DNA of 64,000 nt, taken from assembly GCA_963788125.1 (NCBI GenBank), contig CAWBFN010000001.1:1240001-1304000 (forward strand). The letters are read 5' to 3'. Source of the stretch: Bog-473 sp963788125 (GTDB taxonomy: Bacteria; Actinomycetota; Acidimicrobiia; Acidimicrobiales; RAAP-2). The number at the start of each line of letters is the position of its first letter. The first letter of the stretch is position 1. The notes beneath the pieces were generated by a model. It did not search any database, was not told the origin of the DNA, and was given only the letters and a program-made list of their open reading frames with translations. The position numbers and the translations under genes were made by a program. Positions 24,962 through 33,384 of this stretch are shown piece by piece.

Positions 24962-26152
24962 CTAGATCACGCCCTCGGCGCGCAGGGTCCCAATCTCCTC
25001 CGCCGTGAGGTCGAGGAGCTCCTCGAGTACCTCATCGGTATGGGCGCCGAGCGACGGCCCCAGCCACCGGATCTCCCCGGGCGTGTCCGAGAGCGACGGT
25101 AGGGCGCCGGGCACGGCCAACTCCCCAATCCTCGACTCCTTCATCACGATGTTCTGGCGGTGGGCGTACTGCTCGTCCTCCCAGATCTCGGCGATGGAGT
25201 AGAGCGGCCCTGCCGGGACCTTCTCCTCCCGACACTTGGTCAGGGCCTCCTCGCAGGTGAGAGAGCCGACCCACTCGGTGACGATCTCATTCACCTCGTC
25301 CCGGGCGGCGAGCCGAGCCAGCTTCGGGCCGAACGTGTCCGCCGCGGCCAGCTCGGGGCGCCCCATGGCCTGGGCCAAGCGGGCGAACATGTCGTCGTTG
25401 GAGCAGGCGATGGCGATGAACCGGTCGTCCTTGGTCCGATAGTGGCTGTGCGGGATGACGTTGACGGTGTCCGCACCCATCCGCTCCCGGACGAAGCCGA
25501 ACTGCTGGTAGGCCGGCGCCAGCTCGTCGAGCATCCGGAAGATGGTCTCGTACAACGCCAGGTCGATGCACTGGCCGGTTCCCGTGGCATCACGGGCTCG
25601 GAGGGCCAGCATGACCCCGAGGGCGCCGTACAGGCCCGTCACATAGTCCGCCAGCGAGGTGGAGCCGGGGGTCACCGGGGTCCTTCCCGGTTCGCCGGCG
25701 AGGTAGGCCAGACCGGAGAAGGCATGGGCGATGCGGGCGAACCCGGGCAGGTCCCGGTTCGGCCCGGACTGGCCGTAGGCCGACACCCGGAGAAGGATGA
25801 TGCCCGGGTTGACCTCGTTGAGGTCCTCGGGCCCGAGGCCCCATCTCTCGAGGACCCCGGGCCGGAAGTTCTCAACCACCACGTCGGCGGTGCCCACCAG
25901 GTCGAGGAGGAGCTGCCGACCTTTTGGCTGGGCGAAATCGATGGTCACCGAGCGCTTGTTGCGGCTCTCGCTGAGCCAGACAAGCGTGTCACCGCATTCG
26001 GTGTCGGTTCCGAAGCGGCGGAGGTTGTCCCCCGTCCCGGGACGCTCGACCTTGATGACGTCGGCGCCGAACTCCCCCAGCACGGTGGCACAGTAGGGAC
26101 CGGCAATGTACGTGCCGAGGTCGAGAATGCGAATTCCTTCTAGAGCGTGCAT
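24962..26152 (-). CDS. CaiB/BaiF-type CoA-transferase
   Basis: 396 residues, family III CoA-transferase. N-terminal GIRILDLGTYIAGPYC, then GADVIKVERPGTGDNLR, NKRSVTIDFAQPKGR, VVVENFRPGVLERWGLG. The catalytic Asp is expected in GQCIDLALYETI and is present. Such enzymes move CoA between organic acids, or racemise 2-methylacyl-CoA. First gene of a tight minus-strand operon; ATG 26152 has GAGG just upstream. Acid substrate unknown; context suggests activation of the acid that the downstream LLM and thioesterase handle. Confidence 0.92.
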   Translation of the reverse strand: MHALEGIRILDLGTYIAGPYCATVLGEFGADVIKVERPGTGDNLRRFGTDTECGDTLVWLSESRNKRSVTIDFAQPKGRQLLLDLVGTADVVVENFRPGVLERWGLGPEDLNEVNPGIILLRVSAYGQSGPNRDLPGFARIAHAFSGLAYLAGEPGRTPVTPGSTSLADYVTGLYGALGVMLALRARDATGTGQCIDLALYETIFRMLDELAPAYQQFGFVRERMGADTVNVIPHSHYRTKDDRFIAIACSNDDMFARLAQAMGRPELAAADTFGPKLARLAARDEVNEIVTEWVGSLTCEEALTKCREEKVPAGPLYSIAEIWEDEQYAHRQNIVMKESRIGELAVPGALPSLSDTPGEIRWLGPSLGAHTDEVLEELLDLTAEEIGTLRAEGVI

Positions 26153-26256
26153 ATCCTCAATGGTTGGGCTGTAGGGATGACGACACTATCGTGCCCTCCC
26201 CGCCACGGGTCTGAACCACACGCACCCGAGAGCTCAACCCGCCCCGGCCGACCCGC

Positions 26257-27087
26257 TCACTTGATCGGCTCCTCCCCCACCAGCGTCGTGCGGTGCATCT
26301 CGCGTGGTGAGTCCGAATCGTACAGGCACGCACGGTGGATCACGCCACGGTTGTCCCAGATCACGGTGTCACCCACCGACCAGGAGTGACGGAACACCCG
26401 TCCGGGTGCGGTCGCCCGCGCCAGGAGGTGGTCGAGCAAGGCGCCGCCCTCCTCGCGGTCCATTCCGTCGACGTGCGATGCCGTTGCCCCGATGACGAGC
26501 GATCGCCGCCTCGACAGGTGCTCCCACACCAGGGGGTGCGTCCTCGGCGGCCGTGTGGCCCAATCGGCCAACTGCTCGGGCGTCGGATCGGGGTAGATCT
26601 GACGCTGGGTGGCCTCGAAGGTGTGTACCACCCGGAGGTCCCCGTACCGCTCCCTCTCCTCTGCGGAGAGGTCGTCGTAGGCGGCATAGGTGCTGGCGAA
26701 CTCGGTGTCCCCCCCACTCTCGGCGGTGGCGTGGGCGGTCATCACCGAGGCCTTCGAAGGGATCGCGTCCATGGTGCCGTCGAGATGCCACAGGAAGGCG
26801 CCCTGGAGGTACTGGGCCAGACTGTTCTCGGGATTGAGGCTGACCACGGTGATCTCGGGAATCGGGTGGCCCGGCACAGCCACCACCTCTCCGAGTCTCC
26901 TGCAGAACGCGACCTGCGCGTCGTCGTCCATGTGCAGCTCGCGAAAGAGCAGGACACCGCTGGCGTCCAACGCCTCCAGGCACGCCGCCGGAAAGTCCTC
27001 GTCGTGGAGGAGCCGGTCGCGGTCGACATCGACCACTTCCGCTCCCACGGTCTCACCCAACTGCTTGGTCTTGATGACCTCGATCAC
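26257..27087 (-). CDS. TauD/TfdA-family 2-oxoglutarate-dependent dioxygenase
   Basis: 276 residues. The Fe(II) facial triad is visible: H101-x-D103 in FLWHLDGT and the distal His251 in GVIHRA, followed by Arg262/Arg266 (SPREMHRTTL) for 2-oxoglutarate. It would hydroxylate a substrate, often breaking a C-S, C-O or C-N bond, while turning 2-oxoglutarate into succinate. GTG start at 27087 with strong GGGGAGGG upstream. It lies 104 nt upstream of the CoA-transferase operon in the same direction, and divergent from a DsbA-like gene across a small inverted repeat. Substrate unknown. Confidence 0.9.
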   Translation of the reverse strand: MIEVIKTKQLGETVGAEVVDVDRDRLLHDEDFPAACLEALDASGVLLFRELHMDDDAQVAFCRRLGEVVAVPGHPIPEITVVSLNPENSLAQYLQGAFLWHLDGTMDAIPSKASVMTAHATAESGGDTEFASTYAAYDDLSAEERERYGDLRVVHTFEATQRQIYPDPTPEQLADWATRPPRTHPLVWEHLSRRRSLVIGATASHVDGMDREEGGALLDHLLARATAPGRVFRHSWSVGDTVIWDNRGVIHRACLYDSDSPREMHRTTLVGEEPIK

Positions 27088-27157
27088 CGACCCTCCCCTT
27101 CAGTCTGCGGACTCACCCACCGTTGGTCCAGGCCAGGTCGGTGCCGGGTCCTCTATC

Positions 27158-27172
27158 TAGTACTTGATACTA
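27158..27172. promoter_or_regulatory. Inverted repeat, candidate operator
   Basis: TAGTA-CTTGA-TACTA, a perfect 5-bp inverted repeat with 5 nt spacer, in the most AT-rich part of the 245 nt region between the divergent TauD-type and DsbA-like genes. It could be a regulator site or overlap a -10. No regulator gene is directly adjacent. Confidence 0.3.
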
Positions 27173-27332
27173 TGTGGTTCCCCGATCGGTGTCCAATGCC
27201 CCCGGCCGGCGAGTCGGTGGACTCGTGGGACGAACCATCGGCCTCTCCCCGCGGCCCCGGGACGGAGTCACGGCGCAGGTACAGTGGGCCCTCCACACAG
27301 CCGCTCGACAGGCGCCAGGGGGTTTTGCGACC

Positions 27333-27935
27333 ATGAGCAGTTCATTCGGCGTCACCTGGGACTACCGCTGCCCGTTCGCTCGCAACGCCCACGAACATCT
27401 GGTGACCGGGTTGCAACACGGCGCCGACTGGGACGTGCGGTTCCTCGTCTTCTCACTCGAGCAGACGCACGTCGAAGAGGGAGGGACACCGGTCTGGGAA
27501 GAGCCGGACCGTCACCCCGGCCTCGTGGCCAACCTGGCCGGCGTGGTGGTCCGCGACCGCGCACCGGAGAGATTTCTGGCCGTCCATGCCGCGCTGTTCG
27601 CCGCCCGGCACGACCAGGCCTTCGATCTGCGGGACCCGTCCGTCGTCGGCAAAGTCCTCGACTCGGCGGGTGTCGATGGGGCCGGCGTCCTCTCGGAGGT
27701 CGAGGAGGGATGGCCCCTGGAGATATTGAAAGCGGAGCATTCCGACGCCGTGGCTACCTACGACGTGTTCGGCGTCCCCACGTTCATCTCCGATGACCGC
27801 GCCGTGTTCGTGCGCCTCATGAACCGCCCCGCCGGTAACGCCGATGTGGCGATCCCGACGATCGACCGGGTCCTCGACCTGATGCAGGGGTGGTCGGAAC
27901 TCAACGAGTTCAAGTACACCCGCATCCCCCGTTAG
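27333..27935 (+). CDS. DsbA-family thioredoxin-fold protein
   Basis: 200 residues. N-terminal strand and active-site helix TWDYRCPFARNAHEHL with a single Cys in CPFA, and the cis-Pro loop FGVPTFISDDRAVF later. This places it in the cytosolic DsbA/FrnE/HCCA-isomerase superfamily rather than in periplasmic DsbA (no signal peptide). With one cysteine it more likely acts as a thiol-dependent (mycothiol or glutathione-like) isomerase, reductase or transferase. Start at ATG 27333, because the sequence upstream in the frame (to 27174) crosses the regulatory region. Convergent to the aldehyde dehydrogenase, 20 nt apart. Confidence 0.83.
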   Translation: MSSSFGVTWDYRCPFARNAHEHLVTGLQHGADWDVRFLVFSLEQTHVEEGGTPVWEEPDRHPGLVANLAGVVVRDRAPERFLAVHAALFAARHDQAFDLRDPSVVGKVLDSAGVDGAGVLSEVEEGWPLEILKAEHSDAVATYDVFGVPTFISDDRAVFVRLMNRPAGNADVAIPTIDRVLDLMQGWSELNEFKYTRIPR

Positions 27936-27955
27936 GGGCGTCCCGGCCGTGAGCG

Positions 27956-29419
27956 TCAGACGGCGATGCCCACGCCCTTCACCCGTAGGAACTCCTCGAT
28001 GCCGTAGCGGCCGCCCTCTTTGCCGACTCCGCTGAGGCCGATGCCCCCGTAGGGGCGATTCACCATCAGATTGGCCGCCCCGTTGACCATGACTTCGCCA
28101 GTGACCATCTCCTCGACCACCCGCAGCGCTCGGCGCAGGTCTGCAGTCTGGACGTACCCGGACAGTCCGAACTGGCTGTTGTTGGCGATGTCGATGGCGT
28201 CTTGCTCCGTGTCGAACGGGGTGATCGCCAGGACCGGGCCGAAGACCTCCGTCTGGGCCAGCTCGGAGTCGGGATCCACATCGGCGAAGACCGTCGGTGC
28301 GATGAAGTACCCGTCGGACAGGTCGCCTCCGAGTCGACGCCCGCCCGTGACCAGACGGGCACCGCCAGCTTCGGCTCGCTCGATCAGCCCCAGAATCCGT
28401 TGCAGAGCCGCCTCGTTTATGACCGGACCGGCCACGACGCCGGGCTCGAACGGATCACCGAACTTCATCGACTCCGCGACGCCCTTCACCCGGACCACGA
28501 CCTCGTCGTAGATGCTGCGCTGCACGAGCATACGGGTCCCGAAGTTGCAGCTCTGCCCGGACATCACGCCGCACGACAGGATGGTTCCCATGGTCGCGGC
28601 GGAGTCCAGGTCGGCGTCCTCGAAGATGAGGTTGGCTGACTTCCCGCCAAGTTCGAGCACGACCGGCTTCATCGAATCGGCACACGACTGCAAGATGCGC
28701 CGGGCCGTCACGGGGCCACCGGTGAAGCTCACCTTCTTGATGAGAGGATGTGTGACGAGGGCCTCACCGGCGGAGGAGTCTCCGGGCAACATGTTGATGA
28801 CGCCGGGAGGAAAGCCCGCCTCGTCCACCAGGTTCATGAACAGCTCGCCGGTGAACGGAGTCAGCTCGGAAGGCTTCACGACGACCGTATTGCCGGCCGC
28901 CACGATCGCCGGCACTTTCATGGCGATCGAGAGGAGTGGGGCGTTCCACGTGATGACGGCGCCGATCACCCCGTACGGTTGGGCGAGCGTGTAGCTGAGC
29001 GCTCCGCCGTCGGCCAGGGAGCCGACCACATCGCTGGAGAGCTTGTCGCACCACCCGGCGTAGTAGCGAGTCCACTCTGCGGCGAACGCCGGCATCGCCC
29101 CGCTGCCGTTCGGCATGCCGTTGTCGAGTGTCCCGAGCCGACCCAGTTCCGCGGCATTGGCTTCGATCAACTCCCCCAGGCGAAGGAGAAGCTGGCGACG
29201 GGCCGCCGGGCGTGTCTTGCGCCAAGACTGGAACGCCTCATGGGCCACGTCGACAGCGCGATCGACCTCTGACTTACCGGCCAGGGGAACCGTCGCGTCG
29301 ACCTTGCCGGTGCACGGGTTCACATGGCCGTGCTCGCCCCCCGAGCCCGAGGTGAGTCGCTGGTCGCCAATCCTCAAGGTGACGGGTGGCGGGGTTCGGT
29401 CAACGGCGCTGTCTGCCAT
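27956..29419 (-). CDS. Aldehyde dehydrogenase
   Basis: 487 residues, NAD(P)-dependent ALDH superfamily. Catalytic residues are all visible: Asn159 (TWNAP), Lys182 (VVKPSE), Glu256 (VLELGGKSA) and the nucleophile Cys291 (SGQSCNFGTR). It oxidises an aldehyde to an acid in the cytosol. Start ATG 29419 with GGAG about 8 nt upstream; the open frame continues to 29698 over the intergenic region and the start of the divergent MarR gene, and is not coding there. Probably regulated by that MarR protein (166 nt shared promoter region). Aldehyde substrate unknown. Confidence 0.92.
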   Translation of the reverse strand: MADSAVDRTPPPVTLRIGDQRLTSGSGGEHGHVNPCTGKVDATVPLAGKSEVDRAVDVAHEAFQSWRKTRPAARRQLLLRLGELIEANAAELGRLGTLDNGMPNGSGAMPAFAAEWTRYYAGWCDKLSSDVVGSLADGGALSYTLAQPYGVIGAVITWNAPLLSIAMKVPAIVAAGNTVVVKPSELTPFTGELFMNLVDEAGFPPGVINMLPGDSSAGEALVTHPLIKKVSFTGGPVTARRILQSCADSMKPVVLELGGKSANLIFEDADLDSAATMGTILSCGVMSGQSCNFGTRMLVQRSIYDEVVVRVKGVAESMKFGDPFEPGVVAGPVINEAALQRILGLIERAEAGGARLVTGGRRLGGDLSDGYFIAPTVFADVDPDSELAQTEVFGPVLAITPFDTEQDAIDIANNSQFGLSGYVQTADLRRALRVVEEMVTGEVMVNGAANLMVNRPYGGIGLSGVGKEGGRYGIEEFLRVKGVGIAV

Positions 29420-29585
29420 GTCTGGATCTCCAGTGCTGATCGGTGTCGATTGTGCTGCCACGCAAAGTGTGCCACGTGGGGGCGGCGGAAGCTTCATGCC
29501 TGGGCCTGGTCTCGGGCCGGCGAACGGGAGGCACCGGTGCCCGAGCGGACCTCGCCGCGGTTGCACCCCACGGTAGCGTGACCAC

Positions 29586-30095
29586 ATGCCCGAGCGACAC
29601 CAGTTGTCCTTCGACCCGATCGCGGAGGCCCAGCGCCAATGGGCAGCCCACGCATGGACCGCGGAAGCGCCGAACATGGCCGTGGTGACCTCGTTCATGC
29701 GACTCCATCAGATCTTCTTGTCCAGAGCCGACGCCGTGTTGCGTCCCTTCGGCCTCACCTTCGCGCGCTACGAAGTCCTGATGCTCCTCTCGTTCTCGAA
29801 GAGGGGGCTGTTGCCGCTCGGCAAGATCGGGGAGCGTCTGCAGGTCAACCCGGCCAGCGTTACCAACGCGGTTGACCGCCTCGAGTCCCAGGGCCTGGTG
29901 GCCAAGCGGCGCAACCCGCATGACGGCCGGGGAACGCTGGCGTCCCTCACCGCCGCGGGTCGCCGCCTGGCCCGCCGGGCGACCGTCGTCATGAACGACC
30001 AGGTCTTCTCCGACCTGGGGTTGGAAGAACCCGAGGTCCGCACCCTCTTCGGGACCCTGGCCAAGCTACGCTCGGCTGCCGGCGACTTCAAATAG
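29586..30095 (+). CDS. MarR-family transcriptional regulator
   Basis: 169 residues. Winged-helix core RYEVLMLLSFSKRGLLPLG, QVNPASVTNAVDRLESQGLV (recognition helix) and KRRNPHDGRGTLASLT (wing with the D-x-R motif). Starts ATG 29586. Sits between the divergent aldehyde dehydrogenase and the mutase genes, 39 nt before the latter, so it likely controls one or both. Dimeric cytosolic DNA-binding protein responding to a small aromatic or acyl ligand. Confidence 0.9.
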   Translation: MPERHQLSFDPIAEAQRQWAAHAWTAEAPNMAVVTSFMRLHQIFLSRADAVLRPFGLTFARYEVLMLLSFSKRGLLPLGKIGERLQVNPASVTNAVDRLESQGLVAKRRNPHDGRGTLASLTAAGRRLARRATVVMNDQVFSDLGLEEPEVRTLFGTLAKLRSAAGDFK

Positions 30096-30099
30096 GCGA

Positions 30100-30128
30100 T
30101 TGTATGTACTTTGATGTTGAACTAAGAT
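30100..30128 (+). promoter_or_regulatory. Sigma-70-like promoter of the mutase genes, leaderless
   Basis: TTGTAT (30100-30105), 17 nt, TAAGAT (30123-30128). The expected start site then falls on or next to ATG 30135, so the transcript would be leaderless, which fits the lack of a Shine-Dalgarno sequence. The 39 nt region is too short for a cobalamin riboswitch. Confidence 0.45.
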
Positions 30129-30134
30129 GGGTTG

Positions 30135-31763
30135 ATGGCTGACCGGGCAATCTGGCAGAAATCCTTTGACGCCTCGCCCAAGCGACGGGCGACGTTCGAG
30201 ACCATGTCGGGCGTGCCCCTCGAGCCGGTGTACGGGCCCGAGGGGGCGGAGCTGCCGGGTCAGTTCCCCTACACCCGTGGACCCTATGCGTCCATGTACC
30301 GCTCTCGCCTGTGGACCATGCGGCAGTTCGCCGGCTTCGGAACGGCCACCGACACGAACGAGCGCTTCAAGGAGCTGCTCCGTTCCGGCGGCGACGGCCT
30401 GTCGACCGCCTTCGACATGCCGACGCTGCTCGGCAGGGACTCAGACGATCCTCTGGCCAAGGGCGAAGTGGGACGGGCCGGAGTCGCGGTGGACACCTTG
30501 GCCGACATGGAGACGCTCTTTTCGGGCATCGACCTGGGCAAGGTCAGCACGTCGATGACGATCAACTCCCCCGCCGCCGTGATCATGGCCATGTACGTGG
30601 GTGTGGCCGATGCCACCGGGGTGGACCGGGCCGACCTGTCCGGGACGATCCAAAACGACATCTTGAAGGAGTACCAGGCCCAGAAGGAGTTCGTCTTTCC
30701 GCCCCGCCCGAGCGTCCGACTCGTGACCGACCTCATGCGCTTCACCGAGGCAGAGCTCCCCCGCTGGCACCCGGTGTCGATCTCGGGGTACCACATAAGA
30801 GAGGCAGGTTCCACGGCGGCCCAGGAGCTGGCCTTCACCCTTGCCAACGGGTTCGCCTACGTGGAGGCCGCCCTGGCGGCGGGGATGGCGGTGGACCAGT
30901 TCGCACCCCGCCTCTCGTTCTTCTTCAACGCCCACATGGACTTCTTCGAGGAAATCGCCAAGTACCGGGCGGCCCGGCGCATCTGGGCCCGCTGGATGCG
31001 TGATCGCTACGGCGCAACGGACGGCCGATCCCTGCAGCTGCGCTTCCACACCCAGACCGCCGGGGTATCGCTCACTGCCCAACAACCAGAGGTCAACTTG
31101 GTGCGTGTCGCCATTGAAGCCCTGGCCGGAGTGCTCGGGGGCACGCAGAGCCTGCACACCGACTCCTTCGACGAGGCGCTGGCCCTTCCGACCGAGCACG
31201 CCGTGCGCCTAGCACTGCGCACCCAGCAGGTCATCGCCGAAGAGACGGGGGTGGTCCACGTGGCCGACCCCCTGGGCGGTTCGTGGTTCGTCGAAGAGCT
31301 GACCGACGAGATGGAGCGCCAGGCAGAGGAGATCTTCACCCACATTGACGCGGCCGGATCGGGCTCCATGCTCGAGGGGGCGTATGCCTGCATTGAAGAC
31401 GGCTGGTTCCTCTCCGAGATCGCCGAGGCCTCGTACCGCTTCCAGTCCACCTTGGCCAAGGGCGAGTGGATCCAAGTGGGGGTCAACGGCTACGTGGAGG
31501 GTGACGACGCCGTCCCCCCGACGCTCTACATCGACCCCGCCGTGGAGACCCAGCAGTTGGCGTCGCTGGCCGCCGTGAAGCAGTCCCGCGACGACGAGGC
31601 CGTGCGGGCGGCGTTGGCCCGGCTCACGACCGAAGCGGGCGATCCGACCGTCAATCTGATGCCGGCATTGATCGAAGCGGCGGCGGCCCATGTCACCGTG
31701 GGCGAGTCCATGCGGGCGCTCGAGTCGGTCTTCGGAATCTGGTTCGAACGGAGCGTGGTCTAA
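30135..31763 (+). CDS. Acyl-CoA mutase large subunit (B12 family, isobutyryl-CoA-mutase-like)
   Basis: 542 residues, substrate-binding TIM barrel of the methylmalonyl-CoA mutase family without the cobalamin domain, which is encoded by the next gene. Strong similarity in style to IcmA: GYHIREAGSTAAQELAFTL, EIAKYRAARRIWARW, LRFHTQTAGVSLTAQQPE. At the two specificity positions it has Phe65 (WTMRQFAGFG) and Gln183 (KEYQAQKEF), matching isobutyryl-CoA mutase (Phe80/Gln198) and not methylmalonyl-CoA mutase (Tyr89/Arg207) or 2-hydroxyisobutyryl-CoA mutase (Ile90). Likely reaction: isomerisation of isobutyryl-CoA and n-butyryl-CoA, or a related branched acyl-CoA. ATG 30135 chosen over TTG 30132. No MeaB-type chaperone gene nearby. 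Confidence 0.9.
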   Translation: MADRAIWQKSFDASPKRRATFETMSGVPLEPVYGPEGAELPGQFPYTRGPYASMYRSRLWTMRQFAGFGTATDTNERFKELLRSGGDGLSTAFDMPTLLGRDSDDPLAKGEVGRAGVAVDTLADMETLFSGIDLGKVSTSMTINSPAAVIMAMYVGVADATGVDRADLSGTIQNDILKEYQAQKEFVFPPRPSVRLVTDLMRFTEAELPRWHPVSISGYHIREAGSTAAQELAFTLANGFAYVEAALAAGMAVDQFAPRLSFFFNAHMDFFEEIAKYRAARRIWARWMRDRYGATDGRSLQLRFHTQTAGVSLTAQQPEVNLVRVAIEALAGVLGGTQSLHTDSFDEALALPTEHAVRLALRTQQVIAEETGVVHVADPLGGSWFVEELTDEMERQAEEIFTHIDAAGSGSMLEGAYACIEDGWFLSEIAEASYRFQSTLAKGEWIQVGVNGYVEGDDAVPPTLYIDPAVETQQLASLAAVKQSRDDEAVRAALARLTTEAGDPTVNLMPALIEAAAAHVTVGESMRALESVFGIWFERSVV

Positions 31764-31767
31764 GACC

Positions 31768-32172
31768 ATGAGCGGGGAGCGGCCACTGCGGGTGCTGGTG
31801 GCCAAGGTAGGGCTCGACGGGCATGACCGGGGGCTGCGGGTCGTGGCTCGCCTCTTACGCGATGCCGGGTGCGAAGTCATTTACGCCGGACTTCGCCAGA
31901 CCACCGACGCCATCACCGCCATGACCATCCAAGAGGATGTGGACATCGTCGGAGTCTCCATGCACAACGGGGCCCACCTCACGCTGGCCCCGGCCGTGGT
32001 CGACTCTCTGCGCGCAGCCGGACTCGACACGCCCGTGGTGGTCGGGGGCATCATCCCCCCCGCTGACATCCCCCGTCTCAAGGCAGCAGGCATCGCCGCC
32101 GTCCTCGGACCGGGTGTATCGAACGAGGAGGTGGTCGCCACCGTTACGGCGGCCGCAGCGGGCGTCGTATGA
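31768..32172 (+). CDS. Cobalamin-binding small subunit of acyl-CoA mutase
   Basis: 134 residues, Rossmann-like B12-binding domain with the base-off/His-on motif D17-x-H19-x2-G22 (GLDGHDRG), plus VDIVGVSMHNGAH and VVVGGIIPPADIP. It carries adenosylcobalamin for the large subunit encoded 4 nt upstream; together they form a two-chain mutase like IcmAB. ATG 31768 starts right after the upstream stop. Its stop overlaps the start of a 26-codon reading frame (ATGA). Confidence 0.93.
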   Translation: MSGERPLRVLVAKVGLDGHDRGLRVVARLLRDAGCEVIYAGLRQTTDAITAMTIQEDVDIVGVSMHNGAHLTLAPAVVDSLRAAGLDTPVVVGGIIPPADIPRLKAAGIAAVLGPGVSNEEVVATVTAAAAGVV

Positions 32173-32249
32173 GTCCCAGGCGAGTGGACCTTGCTCAGCG
32201 CATGGCGGCGTGCATCGACCGGCTGATGGACGACCGCGCTCCCAACTGA
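32169..32249 (+). CDS. 26-residue reading frame coupled to the mutase small subunit
   Basis: ATG 32169 overlaps the mutase small-subunit stop by 4 bp (ATGA) and encodes MSPRRVDLAQRMAACIDRL and seven more residues before TGA at 32247-32249. It ends 4 nt before the convergent dehydrogenase stop. The overlap is the same coupling seen between real genes here. It may be a microprotein or the stump of a lost third gene (a MeaB-like chaperone would be expected at this place). I do not recognise the sequence. Confidence 0.25.
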   Translation: MSPRRVDLAQRMAACIDRLMDDRAPN

Positions 32250-32253
32250 CCCA

Positions 32254-33384
32254 TCAAGAGGACGGCAGGCCCAAGATCCTACTGGCCACCAGATTCCTCT
32301 GGATCTGCGACGTCCCACCCATGACGCTCTGCGCCCGGCTGTAGAGGTACGTGTTCAACCAGGTGTCGTCGCCCTCGACGTTGTCGATCCCACCGATGGC
32401 CAGGGCCGCGTGCCCGACGGCCTGCTCCACCCATGTCATCAGCAGCTTGTCGATTGAGCCTTCGGGACCGTGCGTGATCCCGTTGAGCCGATCGGACAAC
32501 CGACGGCTCACGTGCAGACGTAGCATTTCGACCTCCACCATCGCCCACCCGAGGTCGCGAACCTGCTCCGCCCCGAATGCGGCCGGATCGTCCCTCACCT
32601 TGCGGGTCAGGTCGTTGACAATCTTGCCGTAACGGGCGACGAAGCCGAGCTCGCCCGGCTCCCGCTCGTGACTCACGACGGTCATCGCCAAACGCCATCC
32701 CTCCCCCGGCTCGCCGATCATGTTGCTGACCGGTACCCGGGCACCGTCGAACAGAACCTCACCGAACTCCTTGGTCATTCCGTTGATCATGCGCAGCGGC
32801 CGCTGCTCGATCCCTGGCTGATGCATAGGCACCGCGAACGCGGAAATCCCTCGGTGTTTGGCGACCTCGTGGTCCGTCCGGGCCAGAACGAGGCACCACT
32901 CGGCGTCGTCGGAGTAGCTCGTCCAGACCTTGTGTCCCGTGATGACGTACTCGTCGCCCTGGCGGTCGGCCCGCGTGCGCAGCGAGGCGAGGTCGGAGCC
33001 GGCGTCGGGCTCGCTGAAGCCCTGACACCACCGGTCGCGCCCGTTAACGATGCCCGGGAGAAATCGCCTCTGTATGTCGTCGTTGCCGTGGGCAAGGATT
33101 CCCTGCACCAGGTAGCCGAGACTGGGCCGCGCCGGCGCACCTGCGGCGGCGAGCTCCTCGTCGACGATCACCTCGTAGACGGTCGGCAGTCCCTGGCCTC
33201 CTATCTCCTTCGACCACGACATCCCGAAGAAGCCGGCGTCGTAGAGCGACTGATGCCAGGCCGCCGCTCCTGCCCTGTACTCGTCACCCGTCGATGAGTG
33301 CAGTCCGGGGTTGTTCTCTTGCAGCCACGCCCGTAGTCGCGACCGGAACTCCGACTCTTCGGGTGAATCACCGAAGTCCATCAT
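32254..33384 (-). CDS. Acyl-CoA dehydrogenase (partner of the next gene)
   Basis: About 376 residues, with DFGDSPEESEFRSRLRAWLQ, WCQGFSEPDAGSDLASLRTR, GHKVWTSYSDDAEWCLVLA and the end MGGTSQIQRNLVASRILGL. The usual catalytic Glu of MCAD-type enzymes (YEGT) is Gly here (GGT), as in FadE-type steroid and branched-chain dehydrogenases. FAD-dependent alpha,beta-oxidation of an acyl-CoA. ATG 33384 (or 33381) overlaps the upstream dehydrogenase gene by 17 nt. It is the last of three overlapping genes (ligase, ACAD, ACAD), which suggests a heteromeric ACAD acting on the ligase product. Confidence 0.9.
   Translation of the reverse strand: MMDFGDSPEESEFRSRLRAWLQENNPGLHSSTGDEYRAGAAAWHQSLYDAGFFGMSWSKEIGGQGLPTVYEVIVDEELAAAGAPARPSLGYLVQGILAHGNDDIQRRFLPGIVNGRDRWCQGFSEPDAGSDLASLRTRADRQGDEYVITGHKVWTSYSDDAEWCLVLARTDHEVAKHRGISAFAVPMHQPGIEQRPLRMINGMTKEFGEVLFDGARVPVSNMIGEPGEGWRLAMTVVSHEREPGELGFVARYGKIVNDLTRKVRDDPAAFGAEQVRDLGWAMVEVEMLRLHVSRRLSDRLNGITHGPEGSIDKLLMTWVEQAVGHAALAIGGIDNVEGDDTWLNTYLYSRAQSVMGGTSQIQRNLVASRILGLPSS

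Noticed and set aside
30096..30134. Possible cobalamin riboswitch ahead of the B12-dependent mutase
   Set aside because: Only 39 nt between the MarR stop and the mutase start, filled by a leaderless promoter; far too short for the roughly 200 nt element.
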